This document shows, piece after piece, positions 48,301-59,600 of a stretch of DNA of 64,000 nucleotides (position 1 is the stretch's first letter; every line of letters begins with the position of its first letter). Origin of the DNA: Triglochin maritima. Lineage: Eukaryota; Streptophyta; Magnoliopsida; Alismatales; Juncaginaceae. The notes under the pieces were generated by a model. It was not told where the DNA came from, searched no databases, and saw only the letters and a list, made by a program, of their open reading frames with translations. The stretch spans positions 41,554,201 through 41,618,200 of the forward strand of contig OY821774.1 of NCBI GenBank assembly GCA_963682175.1, in the 5' to 3' direction. The position numbers were made by a program, and so were the translations under genes.

Positions 48301-48488
48301 AGTGAGTTTGCAAATTTGCGGTCCTAAAAAATACATTACATTCATTCGTCTTACAATTAATCAACTCTTAAAAGGATTTAAGTCTTCGTACATTTATTCA
48401 AGTCATAACAAAATACATTACAAATACATTACAAGTCTTACAATACATCAACTCTTACATTCATTTGTCTCACATACAAAATATTTTG

Positions 48489-50364
48489 CTATATAGGTTC
48501 CTTGCATCGCTTTCGGTTATGCCCTATACCGCCGCATCTCCCACACCTTACCTTTCTTCCAGAGTGTTCGTCCATCTCGTTTCGGATTCGCGTTGATTTA
48601 GGCCGACCGGGAGGTCTTTTGGTTTGGGGAGGCTTCATTGTGATGTTGCCTCGATCTGGCCAATACCTCACATCAGGAATTGGGACAAATATCGGTTTGT
48701 ACGCCTCCCTGTACATTTGAACCTCATAATACGGGGACACCAGATTGAAGTGTTGACATTTGCATGTCTGCCACTGTAAACTGCTAGTACATGTGAACAT
48801 GGGACGTGCATTGCAATTATGTATCCACAAGTGCAAGTAATAACTCCTTCTTCAAATTTCACGAGGTATTTTTTCTGGTCATTGGCTTCAACCTGATACA
48901 TCAGTTGGTGGTATCGAGTTACTGTATGTGTTCTGGCCAGATTACTGTTTGCCGTCACCACGGTGTGGACTGTCGGTACATATGTTTCATTCCATGACTC
49001 GGCGACGTCTCTTCTTTTAACAAAGAATTTGTTCAAGCGGAGAAATGTCATCAAAATCATGGTTGTAATTGGCATACCGCGTGCCCCTCGTAAGACATTG
49101 TTGAAGCTTTCTGACATGTTTGTTGTCATACATCCGAAACGCCGACCCCCGTCGTGACAACAAGTCCATCTTTCCAAAGGACCTTGATGTTGAATCCACT
49201 CATATATCGGTTTATGTTCCTCTGCAATAGCCTTCATTAACTCTTCAAATTTCATAAATGAATGAGTTTTACCCGCTTCGTAAAACTTGATTTGTCCCAA
49301 CCTTTCCTTACAATTTCGATGTTTAGCAAGATTTGCTTTCATGTGTCGAAGATAGAATCGATGTACATGACCCTCCGAAGGTGGAAATGCGGCTCGCACA
49401 CAAGCATTTATTCCCGAAAATCTGTCGGAGATAATACACAAATCGGGTCGCCTTGTAACTCTACTTGCCAGCAAATGAAGGAACCACGTCCACGACTCTG
49501 TATTCTCGCTCTCTACAACAGCAAATGTCAAAGGAAAAATTCCGTTGTTTGCATCCGTGCCCACAGCAATTAGCAATAAACCTCTATATTTGCTATAGAG
49601 GTGCGTTCCATCCACACTGACAACGGGTCTACAATAATGAAACCCACTAATTGAAGGCCCGAACGCCCAAAACACACGCTTAAACATCTCCTCGTCTGAA
49701 TTTACCTGGACAGACTCTATTTCGACAACAGATCCTTCATTGTTCTGACAGAGAACTGTGACGAACATTCGCAAATCTTTAAAACTGTCTTCTTCGGCAC
49801 CATATATTCGGTTCAACGCTTTTTGCCTAGCATGTCATGCTTTAGCGTAACCAATTTCAAGTGAGTATTTGGTCTTCACCCTTTCCATTATTTCAGCAGG
49901 AGTAATTGTGAACTTAGTTCTAACAGATGACATTATCAAGTCGCATACAAAATTAGCACTGCATTGTTTGTTGTCGTTTAGCAATATCGGATTGGAACAA
50001 GTGTGCTCGGCGTCGTATGTTTTAACTTGAAAATATCTACAGCCTTTTGGAACAGACGCATGTAGACGTCAATTGCAGTTATCTTCATCACGACGAATAC
50101 AATGAACAGTATACCGTTTCGTTGAAGAAACCACAACTGAATACTGAATAATTTTTTTAATGTGCCACGATTGCAGAGCATGAACCAAATCATCTTTCGT
50201 TGGGAAAATTCGTTTATCCCAGAAAGAACGACCATCTTCCGTATGCCAATCACTCCGTTCCAAATTGTTCGCAGCATCGAAGAATGAATTGTTCCAATTA
50301 CCAAATTCTCTATCCAGTTGTCGTCCTCGAAGATATCGGGAAGTTCATTAAAAGTTGGAACCAT
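48489..50364 (-). pseudogene. MuDR-type transposase of MULE-3, lightly decayed
   Basis: The minus strand starts MVPTFNELPDIFEDDNWIEN (50364), and a frameshift near 50270 leads to ERSDWHTEDGRSFWDKRIFP, the MuDR DNA-binding region. A stop at 49835-49837 (TGA where Trp is usual) precedes a 382-codon open stretch (49816-48668) with the catalytic domain: VVSVDGTHLYSKYRG, DANNGIFPLTFAVVESEN and CIISDRFSGI (aspartates), CMTTNMSESFNNVLRGARG (Glu region), and the SWIM motif CTCGYIIAMHVPCSHVLAVY. A frameshift near 48735 leads to the C-terminus with a zinc knuckle CGRCGGIGHNRKRC ending at 48489. Only three lesions are evident, so this is the best preserved transposase in the window. Confidence 0.93.
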
Positions 50365-50399
50365 GTCGTTGTTAGCAACTGCATCATCAACAACGTCGT

Positions 50400-50909
50400 C
50401 GTTAGTAACGCCGAGTTTTTCCTTTAGAACTCGGCACTCTCAGTGCCGAATTCTATTTAAGTAACTGTTCTCCTGGCGCGTCAATCGTCTCATGCACGAT
50501 CTGAGCGCCAGGAGAACAGTTTCTTATATAGAACTCGGCACTCTCAGTGCCGAGTTCTATTTGAATCACATCAGTAAAAATTGTCAAGTGTTGGCCAATA
50601 AAAAACCAAGTTGAACTCGGCATCACCAGTGCCGAGTTCTATGAAGTGTCACCTCCTGAGTAAAAATTTCAAGTGTTGGCCAATAAAAAACCAAAGTAGA
50701 ACTCGACATCACCAGTGCCGAGTTCTCAGAAGATGAACTCGGCACTGGTGATGCCGAGTTCTCTATGCACAAAAAAACAAAACCCGCCGCCGCCACGTGT
50801 CACCACGTGGTGGCAGCGGGTCTAGTTTGGAAATTACTTTTAGTGGAGGTTTATTTTGGTAATTTTTTTTAAAAAAAAATTATTTTGAAAAATTTTCCAA
50901 AAAAAAAAT
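50400..50909 (-). repeat. MULE-3 right TIR with nested hairpins
   Basis: Inverted homologue of 47777-48300. It keeps the hairpins better: AACTCGGCACTCTCAGTGCC types at about 50428-50452 and 50531-50556, a CTGTTCTCCTGGCG..CGCCAGGAGAACAG foldback between them, then AACTCGGCATCACCAGTGCC types at about 50614-50640 and 50697-50764. It ends 36 bp before the transposase ATG, so it probably contains the promoter. Confidence 0.85.
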
Positions 50910-50918
50910 TGATGTGGA

Positions 50919-51960
50919 AAAAAAAAAGAAATAAAAAGTTCATAACCAATTTGACTCTGGTCATGATCACAGATGGTCTAAGATTGCGATTCTACGCGAG
51001 AGAAAAGACTCTCAGATTAATTTTGATTTTGCCGAGACATACTTATGAAATTCAAATCGATGTCACCATCCTATATGATTATTCCCCGTTTGCCTTCACA
51101 AGTGAACCCCACTCTAGGGTAGCGTTGAAACTAGAGGGAATACATACATAGGCATGTAGAAAATCTCAGTATATTTATATTCATTTTATATTTACACAAG
51201 AACTACTAACATGGAGACATACTTTTCTGATTTTATAATATCTAGATTTGAGATAAATGGATATGAGTAAAAATCAGATATGAACACAAGTTAGATATTA
51301 TATGTTACATTGTAAATTTATGACAAAAAATATCATGTTAATTAAGAAATCGCACGTACCCTTAGCACCATAAATAATATATTTAGAAATGGATTATACG
51401 TTTAGAAATAACGTCTTTGGTTGGTCGGAAATTAATTGGAACACTTTCACCTCTACCTAGGAACAATGGTTACAATTGTTAGGGTGTTATTGAACCGTAG
51501 AAATTAAAAAAGAAGTCTAGAAGTTCCGTTATAGAATTATACTTCTTAGATGTTTAGTTCCCGAATATTTAGTTCCTAGTGGTTAGAACGAAGGACCATC
51601 ATTCACTTGTGGTACCGAAGAAGTTGCTGTATTCCACGACTTCTTATTTTAGAGTTTAATTTTCCAAGATACTAACTCAATTTGGAAGTAAATACTTCAT
51701 TTTCTGAAAGTTCTAGAGTAACAATCACACACTTAAAGAAAAATAGAGGACTTAGACTAGTTTTGTAAAAAATGGGCACTTCTTTTAAATAGCAATTTTT
51801 GGAAGTCATGGACTTAGATCTCACAGAATAATTACATTTACGTGCAAACCAATCACAATAAAATTATCTCAATGCTTATTTTTGTGCTTCATTGAGGTTT
51901 TTCAAACAAATCACCCGCTAACTACAAAAGTTTTTTTCATTAGCAACACTAGTTAGGTTT
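50919..51960. other. Spacer between MULE-3 and a hAT element
   Basis: AT-rich DNA with no gene or repeat recognised. Confidence 0.4.
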
Positions 51961-53999
51961 CAGCGCTTGCCTAAACCTTGGAACCGGGCCGTGCCAGATC
52001 CTGGGTGGTCGGGTCGGGTCAGTTTTTGATTTTTCGGGTGTTTTTTTAAAATTTGAAGTATACAACCACAATCGAATTAATAAAAAAGAAACACAATTCC
52101 CCCCATAAAGTAACCAATTTATTTATTAGTAATAGAGAAACAATATATTGCTTACAAATAAAAGAAACCTGAAGGCTATACCGAATGAGTAATGGAAAAA
52201 ATCTAAGGGTATTAGGAAAAAAATACTCATTTAACAGAATGGTTTAGCTAATTTGTCTTCAATATTCGTCGTCATTGCTGTCGTGAATATTCATGTTTTG
52301 CATTTTGTCCGCAACGTCGATCCAATCCTTCAGGCATACGTTCATCTCGATTGATTTGTCGGACAAGTTTTGCCTCTTGTCAGACAATACACGTTTACCT
52401 GCACTAAAACAACATCTGACGCAACAGTTGACACCAGAGGACATAATAAGTCTCGCGCCGTCAAAAAGACTAGTAGAAACTTACCTGAATTTTTTCTCCA
52501 CAAGCCTAAAACGTCATTTTTTAACTCAGCCGTACTTAAATAAAGTTCAATGTTTAAATATACAGTTAATTCATTTTGGGTGTCGGTTTGCATTAATTTT
52601 GTTTTCTTTTGACTTAACCAATTCCATTGGGAGTCGTCATCATCTGGATCCGCTGCAGTTGGAGGTGGTTGTGATGGTGAACTAGCAACATTTGAACATA
52701 CTTGATTTACATTATATAGTTTTTCATATTCTTCAAAATATTTGATTAACAAAGCCTACACCTATCTACATGATTTTGGAAAATTTCATAATTCATATTT
52801 TCAAAAAATTATTCTAAGAAACTTGTAAACCAGAAATCTTAAATATATGATCCATAATAAAAGTTAAACAAAAACTAAATGAAAGAGGATTCCAATATTT
52901 ATTAAACTTAGCATTCATTACATATAAAATTTCAACAAACAAGCATTATGCCTATATTTCGCAAATACTCTAGTAAATTGGAAGTAATCATAAATAAATA
53001 TGTTAGAGGTTGGGTAATACTGTCCACTTAATTCAGGGGTGAATGTGAAAAAATGGTTTAAAAATCATGCATAATCTTACAATTATCTCAATCTAAATCG
53101 GTTAACACGTACTCATTTTGTTTTTCATTGTAAAATGTTGAAATTGCAAGATAATAAGGAAGATAACATTTTAACATTTCACATGTAGAATTCTATATAT
53201 GAGAGACATTTAATTTAAACTTTTTAGGTTTAATTTCATTATATGCACAAAATCTCTAAAATCTTAATATCTAGATATACTACTATAACCTACATAATCA
53301 ATTGCAAAGTAAGGTTTAATTATGTTAAGTCCATCTTGTACCACTAAGTTCAAAGTATGACAAACACATGTAATATGAAAAAGTAAACTATCTACATGTT
53401 GATGACAATAACTAATAAACATTTGTATTGCAGAACTATTGTTAGTAGCACTATCAAATGCAATTGCACAAATTTTATATTCAAGATTGTTAGCTGCGAT
53501 GACATCTTTAATGTGATTAAATATAACTTTGGTAGTGTGTGGATGCAGAAAAGGTAAAAACAAAATATTTTTTTATTTAAACACCATGAATCATCTAAAA
53601 AACGAGCAGTTATGCAATAGTAAGGATAATTATTTGGTCCGGTCCAAACATCACTAGTTAATGCTACTTTATTGTTCATTGATGAAAAATAAGTAATGTA
53701 GAGAAGTTGGGAAATCGACGATCAACAGTTCGTTTGTAGCTTTAGACTTCACGTGTTAGCTCAAACTCGACCCGTCTCCACTAAAATCAAAGCAATTAAA
53801 GAAACTAAGAAAGATTAATGGAGATTTGTGGGAAAAGAATGAGAGATGTTGAGTTTTGTGCGAAGAGAATGAGAGTGGTTGATGAGTTTATATAGAGTAG
53901 AGGGAGTGCAATTTAGGTATTTAAAAAAAATCTCCAACAACTTTTAGAATATGTTGGAACAGTGTCGTGCCTGCACGACCCGATTTCCACGTCTAAGCT
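51961..53999 (-). mobile_element. hAT element, decayed (about 2 kb)
   Basis: The left end CAGCGCTTGCCTAAACCTTG and the complement of the right end CAGTGGGCAAGCTTAGACGT are related inverted termini of the CAGNG type, both followed by a CGGGYCGTGC block. They bracket a minus-strand hAT transposase. An 8-bp duplication could not be confirmed. The 5' half of the transposase, including the BED zinc finger, is absent. Confidence 0.7.
52259..53750 (-). pseudogene. hAT transposase (RICESLEEPER-like), fragmentary
   Basis: On the minus strand 53679-53264 gives KVALTSDVWTG, PYYCITARFLDDSW, VIFNHIKDVIAANN, ICAIAFDSATNNSSAIQMF and FHITCVCHTLNLVVQDGL, the catalytic core of hAT transposases (DVW..., CxxH-like segment). 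After a degenerate stretch, 52752-52259 gives WNWLSQKKTK, NELTVYLNIEL, ARDLLCPLVSTVASDV and SAGKRVLSDKRQNLS, the C-terminal dimerisation domain. Frameshifts (about 53560 and 52430) and missing N-terminal sequence make it non-functional. Confidence 0.88.
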
Positions 54000-56390
54000 T
54001 GCCCACTGCAAACTTTCGACAAAATCTTGCATATGTTTTGAGATTTAAGATCTTTTGGATATATTTCTGCATTCCCTCCACTTAGGACTCCAGCCCTCCA
54101 CGAGCTGAAGTAAGGCTCTAAATAAAGGTATTAGAAGAAAGAGTTATATTATCAATTATCGTAATAAGTAGAATTTCAAGTGGTGGCTCTCAAATTTAGT
54201 CAAAATGATACTAATAAAATTATCTCTCAAGTATACGACACATTTAAGAGTTGATGTGTTTAAATTTCTCGACCAGTGTGAGTTTGTGATGTCCTTATAA
54301 TGAGATGGATAGTTATACTAATATTGCTGGATCGCTGGTCATATTTGTGCTACAAAAGAGTTCTCAAGTCTAAACAAGTTGCAGTATCATTTGTTAAAAA
54401 ATGATAAAATATTTTGTTGATACATGAAAGTGTAATTAACAACAACAATATGTTTTAAATAGCGTCAAGCTTGACAATCTAAAGAAGGGCAGTTCATAGA
54501 AATCCCCTAAATAAGTAGAAAGATCACCAATGTCTTAAAATATTTTCCAATGCTTTGGTTACACTCTACTCTGAGAGTTTTTTCAATTCGTAATCTCATG
54601 TTAAACCATATTTAGAGCTTCACACTCTATTTTTAGAGATCCACTACGTTGTCGAAATAACGAATTGAACATGTCTGAAATATCACGAACTACCAAAGGA
54701 TATTGATGATATTTTGAATTCCTTAGAAAGGTGTTTACAAAATTATCCATCCTAAAAGCAACTTCAAGATTGTGTTGGCAGATACTTGACAAATATAGAA
54801 ATGCTATAATCAGGGTAAGAGAATCTCCGGAAATAGATTAATCCAGATATCCACATGACAAATCCTAATCCTATTTATGGAAAGAGAATAGGGTAAGTTA
54901 GTAAGTTACTAGAGAGTAATCAAGACTGGAAACACCAAGTTCAGTCTTTTTTAAATGAAGTGTCATCTTTTATGGATGTTGTAAGTGGCTGAACTACTTC
55001 AAACTCATTTTTATTATGATTTGTTGTTTAATACATATTAGTTGAGAAACAAACAAGAGAACATAACTTTGAATGTTTTTCTTTCAATAAAGGGGTAACT
55101 TTTTTTAAATAAGGATAACTTTGACCAGCGCAAATTAAAATCACCCCATTAAGTGGATACATTGGGAAAAAGTTTTCACATTTGGCATTAAAAGGGCAAA
55201 TGTTCCTTCTATAAAGGAGGTTAATTATCTTCAACTTTGCCATAATCCCATACAGCTAATGCTAAGTGGACCAGTAAGTGAAACACTTTTGGTGGTTGGA
55301 AAACTAGGGTTTAAAACGAAAATCTAGTTTTGTGCTTAGGCCCTTAAGTATACTTGTTTTAGAACTGATTACCTTTGACTTTCTTATTTTATATACCAAC
55401 TATTTTGTTATTTATGACTTTTGTATCACCTTGTCCTCACGTCGTTGTTCATATTTAATACTACCATTAGTCTACCAAGTTGTCATATAAAATTTAGTCT
55501 TCTATGTAAAATAACTGAACGATTAAGAAAGAGAACTTCAATTTGGATTTCTCGAGGAATACAAAAACGTTTAATAAATTTAGTTTGAAGACCACTAAAT
55601 TATATTTTGCATCTCATAAAGACATTACAGCAAGCTTCTCAAAATGACAATAAATAATGTCAGGGCAATAATTTAGGTATGTTTTCCACAAAACTTTCTA
55701 TTGCAACTTCTAAGGGTTCAACTTCTATTGCCGTAATTTATGTATGTTCTCCACAATAATTTAGGTGTGCTAACAAATTTGTGATGCACTCCGATGATAA
55801 ATGTTTCATGTGCGATAACTTATAGACATTTCAGTCGACCACTTAAGAGTAACATCAATCATGCTTATAAAAAAAAGTAACATCAATTATCAATTAGAAG
55901 TTTGAGTCTCGACTATGATATTTGCAAATAGGATTTTGCTCTTCCCCTCGTGCTTCTTTTCGTTGGAATTTGTAATTAAAATCATTTCGTTATTACATGT
56001 ACACCAATACTTTATGGACTACTTGTAATTTCTTTCGACGTTTGTTGTGTTGTTTAAAGTGGGAGTGTCTGTGGTTTGATCGTTTTTTTTTGTAAATGAC
56101 AATGAAACTTCAACAAGAACTCAATTTTCAGACTTTTTTTAAAGTTCATTGTCTTAACTAATGTCCCAAGTCAATTCATAACTATATTTTCCCACTTCCT
56201 CGACCACCAATCACACCCTCACAATAAAAATTAAGTTCCCTGAGTTGTAATGTAGCTTATTGCAAGAGTGGAATCACATCCTTAAGTCCTATGATCGAAC
56301 CTGTAATGAGCACAAAAATGTACACATTGGATACCCAATGTTGGACCATCCCGAGTTTGGAACCACAACTCACCTCACAAAGCGGGGGCG
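54000..56390. other. Intergenic, no gene recognised
   Basis: AT-rich DNA. Open frames at 54601-54792 (-), 55028-55243 (-) and 56257-56583 (-) show no known domain. The last few hundred bases should hold the promoter of the bromodomain gene. Confidence 0.4.
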
Positions 56391-56697
56391 GGTGCAATGA
56401 ATTCTGAATTAATAAAAAAAACAACAAAAAGCCAAACCTCAAAAAACAAGTGGGTTCCTGAAAGCACAAAACCTGAAACTCTGGGGCTGGAACCGCAAAA
56501 CGCCCACCTGACCACAACTTTAACTTTTCCACCCCACTCAACAACCCACTCCCATCAGGTGACCTCACGGGCGGTGACCACACCCGACCCCTGGCAAAAA
56601 CTCACCTCCCAGGGCGGTGTCCAGACTCACCCAACCCCAAAAAATCCCACCCAAACCTAGAGAGAGAGTAGAGAGAGAGAACCCAACCCAACCCCAG

Positions 56698-59600
56698 ATG
56701 CCTTCCGAGAAGAAGCGGGGTCGACCGCGGAAGCACCACCCGCCGCTGCCGTCTCCGGCGATATCCCGCCGGAGCTCCCGCCGTCCCCACTTTCACCACC
56801 CCAAGGACTTCTACAACGTCGACGACCTCGTCGAGGACGACTACTACGACCATCCAGCCCTAGAGACCCCCGAACTCGAGGAGGACGAGGAGGACGAGAG
56901 GTCCAGGAAGAAGAAGGTTAAGCTTTTGCTGAAGATCAACCATAGGCCGGTCGAGGAGGAGGAAGATGAGGAGGAGGAGGTGGAGGATGGTTACGTCAGC
57001 CCTAGTCCTCCGGTGGAGAAAGTTTTTTTTTAATATTTAAAAAAAGTTGGTCACATGGGGTTGACGCTCGGTTTGGGGGTGGTGTGATGTTTTCATCTTT
57101 GGCTTTATTCTAAGTTTCTTTGGTTTAGTTTTTTTTTTCTTTTTCTTTTTGGGTTTGTAGTTTAGTGTGTGTGTGTGTGGTGTTTAGTTTGTTTTGGGAT
57201 AATGTTGGTAGTGTGTTGGTGTTTTTTGTTGTGACTGATTGGTTTCAGGTTTATGGATTGGTCTTAGTTGATTACTGTTTTGGATTGAGTATGTGTGAGT
57301 TGAATTGTTTTTTGGTAGGCAAGTGTTTTAAGTTACTTCTAGATTGTTGGTGTTTACTGTGGGTTTTGGTTCGATGTACAATGTTTCATTTTGTTGTTGG
57401 ATTGTCACTTGTCATTTGTCTTAGCTCGATTAATATATGATTTGGAGCATTGTTGTTTTTGGTGATGTGTTTGTGAGTTACGTTGAGTTGGTTTTCGGCA
57501 GGTAATTGTTTATGTTCTAGATTGTGGTGTTTAGTGTGGATTTTGATTTGTGTGTGATGTTTCATTTTGGTTGTTTTGTTTCAGTGTATGATTTGTTTTC
57601 TGTTCAATGTGTGATGAGGTTTGTTTTATTGCACGTTGTGTGTGTTGGATTGTATGATTGGTTTCTTTGCAATGCGCTTGTTACATTAAAGATGTTTGGT
57701 TTAGTGTGTTTCTTTGATTTTTGTGTTGTGTTGATTAATGATGTTCCTTAGTAAGTTGTGTAATGGAGAGTTTGATTTATTGATGCTTCATGTTATGTTG
57801 GTGTGCCACATTGGTGGTCTTGTAGTGCTCAAAACTGTTTGGTTTGGTTGCTCTTTTGTTTGAGCTGACTAGTGGTGTTGGGTTTTTTGGTGTTTACCGG
57901 TGTCTAATTTAGTGATTTTTGTGTGTATTGCTGGTATTTGGTTCTGTGTTTTACAACGCTACCTAATTTTGTTTCTGTTCTTATCGTTTGTTATGTTGTT
58001 TCAGGATGAGAGCAGACAAGTGGATGGTAGTGGCAGTAGCTGCTCTTATTCAGGTAGTTATCTATTTTTTTTATAAGTTTGGACTTGGGTTTCACCACTT
58101 CAATGCATTTTATGCTGGTTGTGTCTTTCAGGGGGAGAAACACCGTTGCCGGATACAAATACTCTCATCATCATTCTGAACAAGATTCAAAAGTGGGTTG
58201 GGTCCAATTAATGACTTATCTTGTGTTTGGTTGGTATAATGATTGTTTGAGTGTGGACTTATCTGTCATGGAATTGTACTTGAGTGGTGCAGGAAAGACA
58301 AATATGGTGTTTTCGCGGAGCCCGTTGGTTCTGATGAGGTGATTGAAATTTGAAAATTTTGTTATCTTATAATTTTTTCTTGTTTTTGTGTGGATAGGAG
58401 ATTAAATGTTGGATATTTTGTTGATTGTTAGCTTCCTGATTACCACGAAGTGATCAAGCATCCAATGGACTTCGGCACGATAAGGAAGAAGTTGGCAAGG
58501 AATTCCTATACTAACTTGGAGCAGTTTGAGGTTAGTTGCAGTGAAGTTCTTTGTTTTAGACATGTGAATCTGAATGCTATTTGGTTCTTTCACTTCCAAT
58601 GTTCTCCGTTGTTTTATACTTTGGCAATTTTTAGCCTATGGAAAAAGAAAAGGCAATTTTTTTCCCAAGCAAATCATTGATGAAATCTGTGTTCTCATGG
58701 ATCCTTTTCTTTTGCATCATTTCCTAAAATTAGCAGCATATGGAGAATGAAAAAAAACATTTAAGATTTCATTAACATTCTTTTCTTCAATTTACTTTTG
58801 TTGCAGGATGATGTTTTGCTTGTTTGCAATAATGCTATGCAATACAATGCACCAGAAACAATCTACTTTAAGCAGGTGAGTTTCTTCTCCGCGTCCAGAT
58901 ACCTTTTCTATTTATAGGATCTATATTGACTTAGGATTTTGGTCCGAGCTTCGTGCTTTGACTTGTAATGAATATTTATTTTTTTACATAATTTCAGTAG
59001 AATCTAAATGTATATTATATATTTGCCAAATCAATCTGGCAATTAAATGAAAAAAGGATTCTAGATAAACATTGATTAAAATTAAGAACTGTTTAGGTCA
59101 TAGAAGTCTTCCACCAAGGTGGAGTATCATATACAAACAAAGCATTTTGAAAGTAGGTGGAGTGTAATATACAAACAAAGCATTTTGAAAGTAGCTTGAT
59201 GGCTTGACTCAAACTTTTGAAAACACAAAGTCTTAGGCTGTTCTTTCTCCATTTCTCATATTCTTTATTCCAAATTCTTTTACACCATTAAATGTTGACA
59301 TCTCTCTAGCACAGCGTTTCCTTACATCTGCAATACAACCTTTTCAGTCACGAATGCTTTTTAGAGTAGACACTTTTCTCTTTTAAAGTTTGTCTTTTGG
59401 AGTTATTTTTTTACCTTGATATGTTTTCCATTGAAAAGGCCCAATCCATGCAAGAACTGGCAAGGAAAAAATTTCAGCGTGTAAGAGCCAAAAGAATATA
59501 TGCTGAAAATGTTCACAAGTGTCCTTACCAGATGAAACAAGATTCTATTGCTGACAAGCTCATAGAGAAATCCATGTGCTTGGATATGCTTGAATCGGGA

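Larger units (their letters stand above)
47777..50909. mobile_element. MULE-3: 3.1-kb Mutator-like element with long hairpin-rich TIRs
   Basis: About 500-bp inverted terminal regions (47777-48300 and 50400-50909) flank a minus-strand MuDR-type transposase. Near the ends both arms have GGAAAA..TTCAAAATAAT, a poly-T/A run, CTCCACTAAAAGTAATTTCC, then CTGCCACCACGTGGTGACA. Candidate 9-bp duplication TGATGTAGA (47768-47776) and TGATGTGGA (50910-50918), 8 of 9. The outermost 10-20 bases have diverged between arms, so the boundary is approximate. Confidence 0.82.

Noticed and set aside
47920..50770. Possible CRISPR-like array, from regularly recurring palindromes
   Set aside because: This is plant nuclear DNA; spacers are not unique, units are inverted to one another, and they lie in transposon TIRs.
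51961..53999. An 8-bp target duplication for the hAT element
   Set aside because: The bases next to the inferred ends (TTAGGTTT and CAAACTTT) do not match, so the ends remain approximate.
54601..55243. Two minus-strand frames of 63 and 71 codons
   Set aside because: No domain, no splice context and AT-rich surroundings.
57165..57751. Cys/Val/Phe-rich open frames
   Set aside because: They lie in the T/G-rich first intron of the bromodomain gene.
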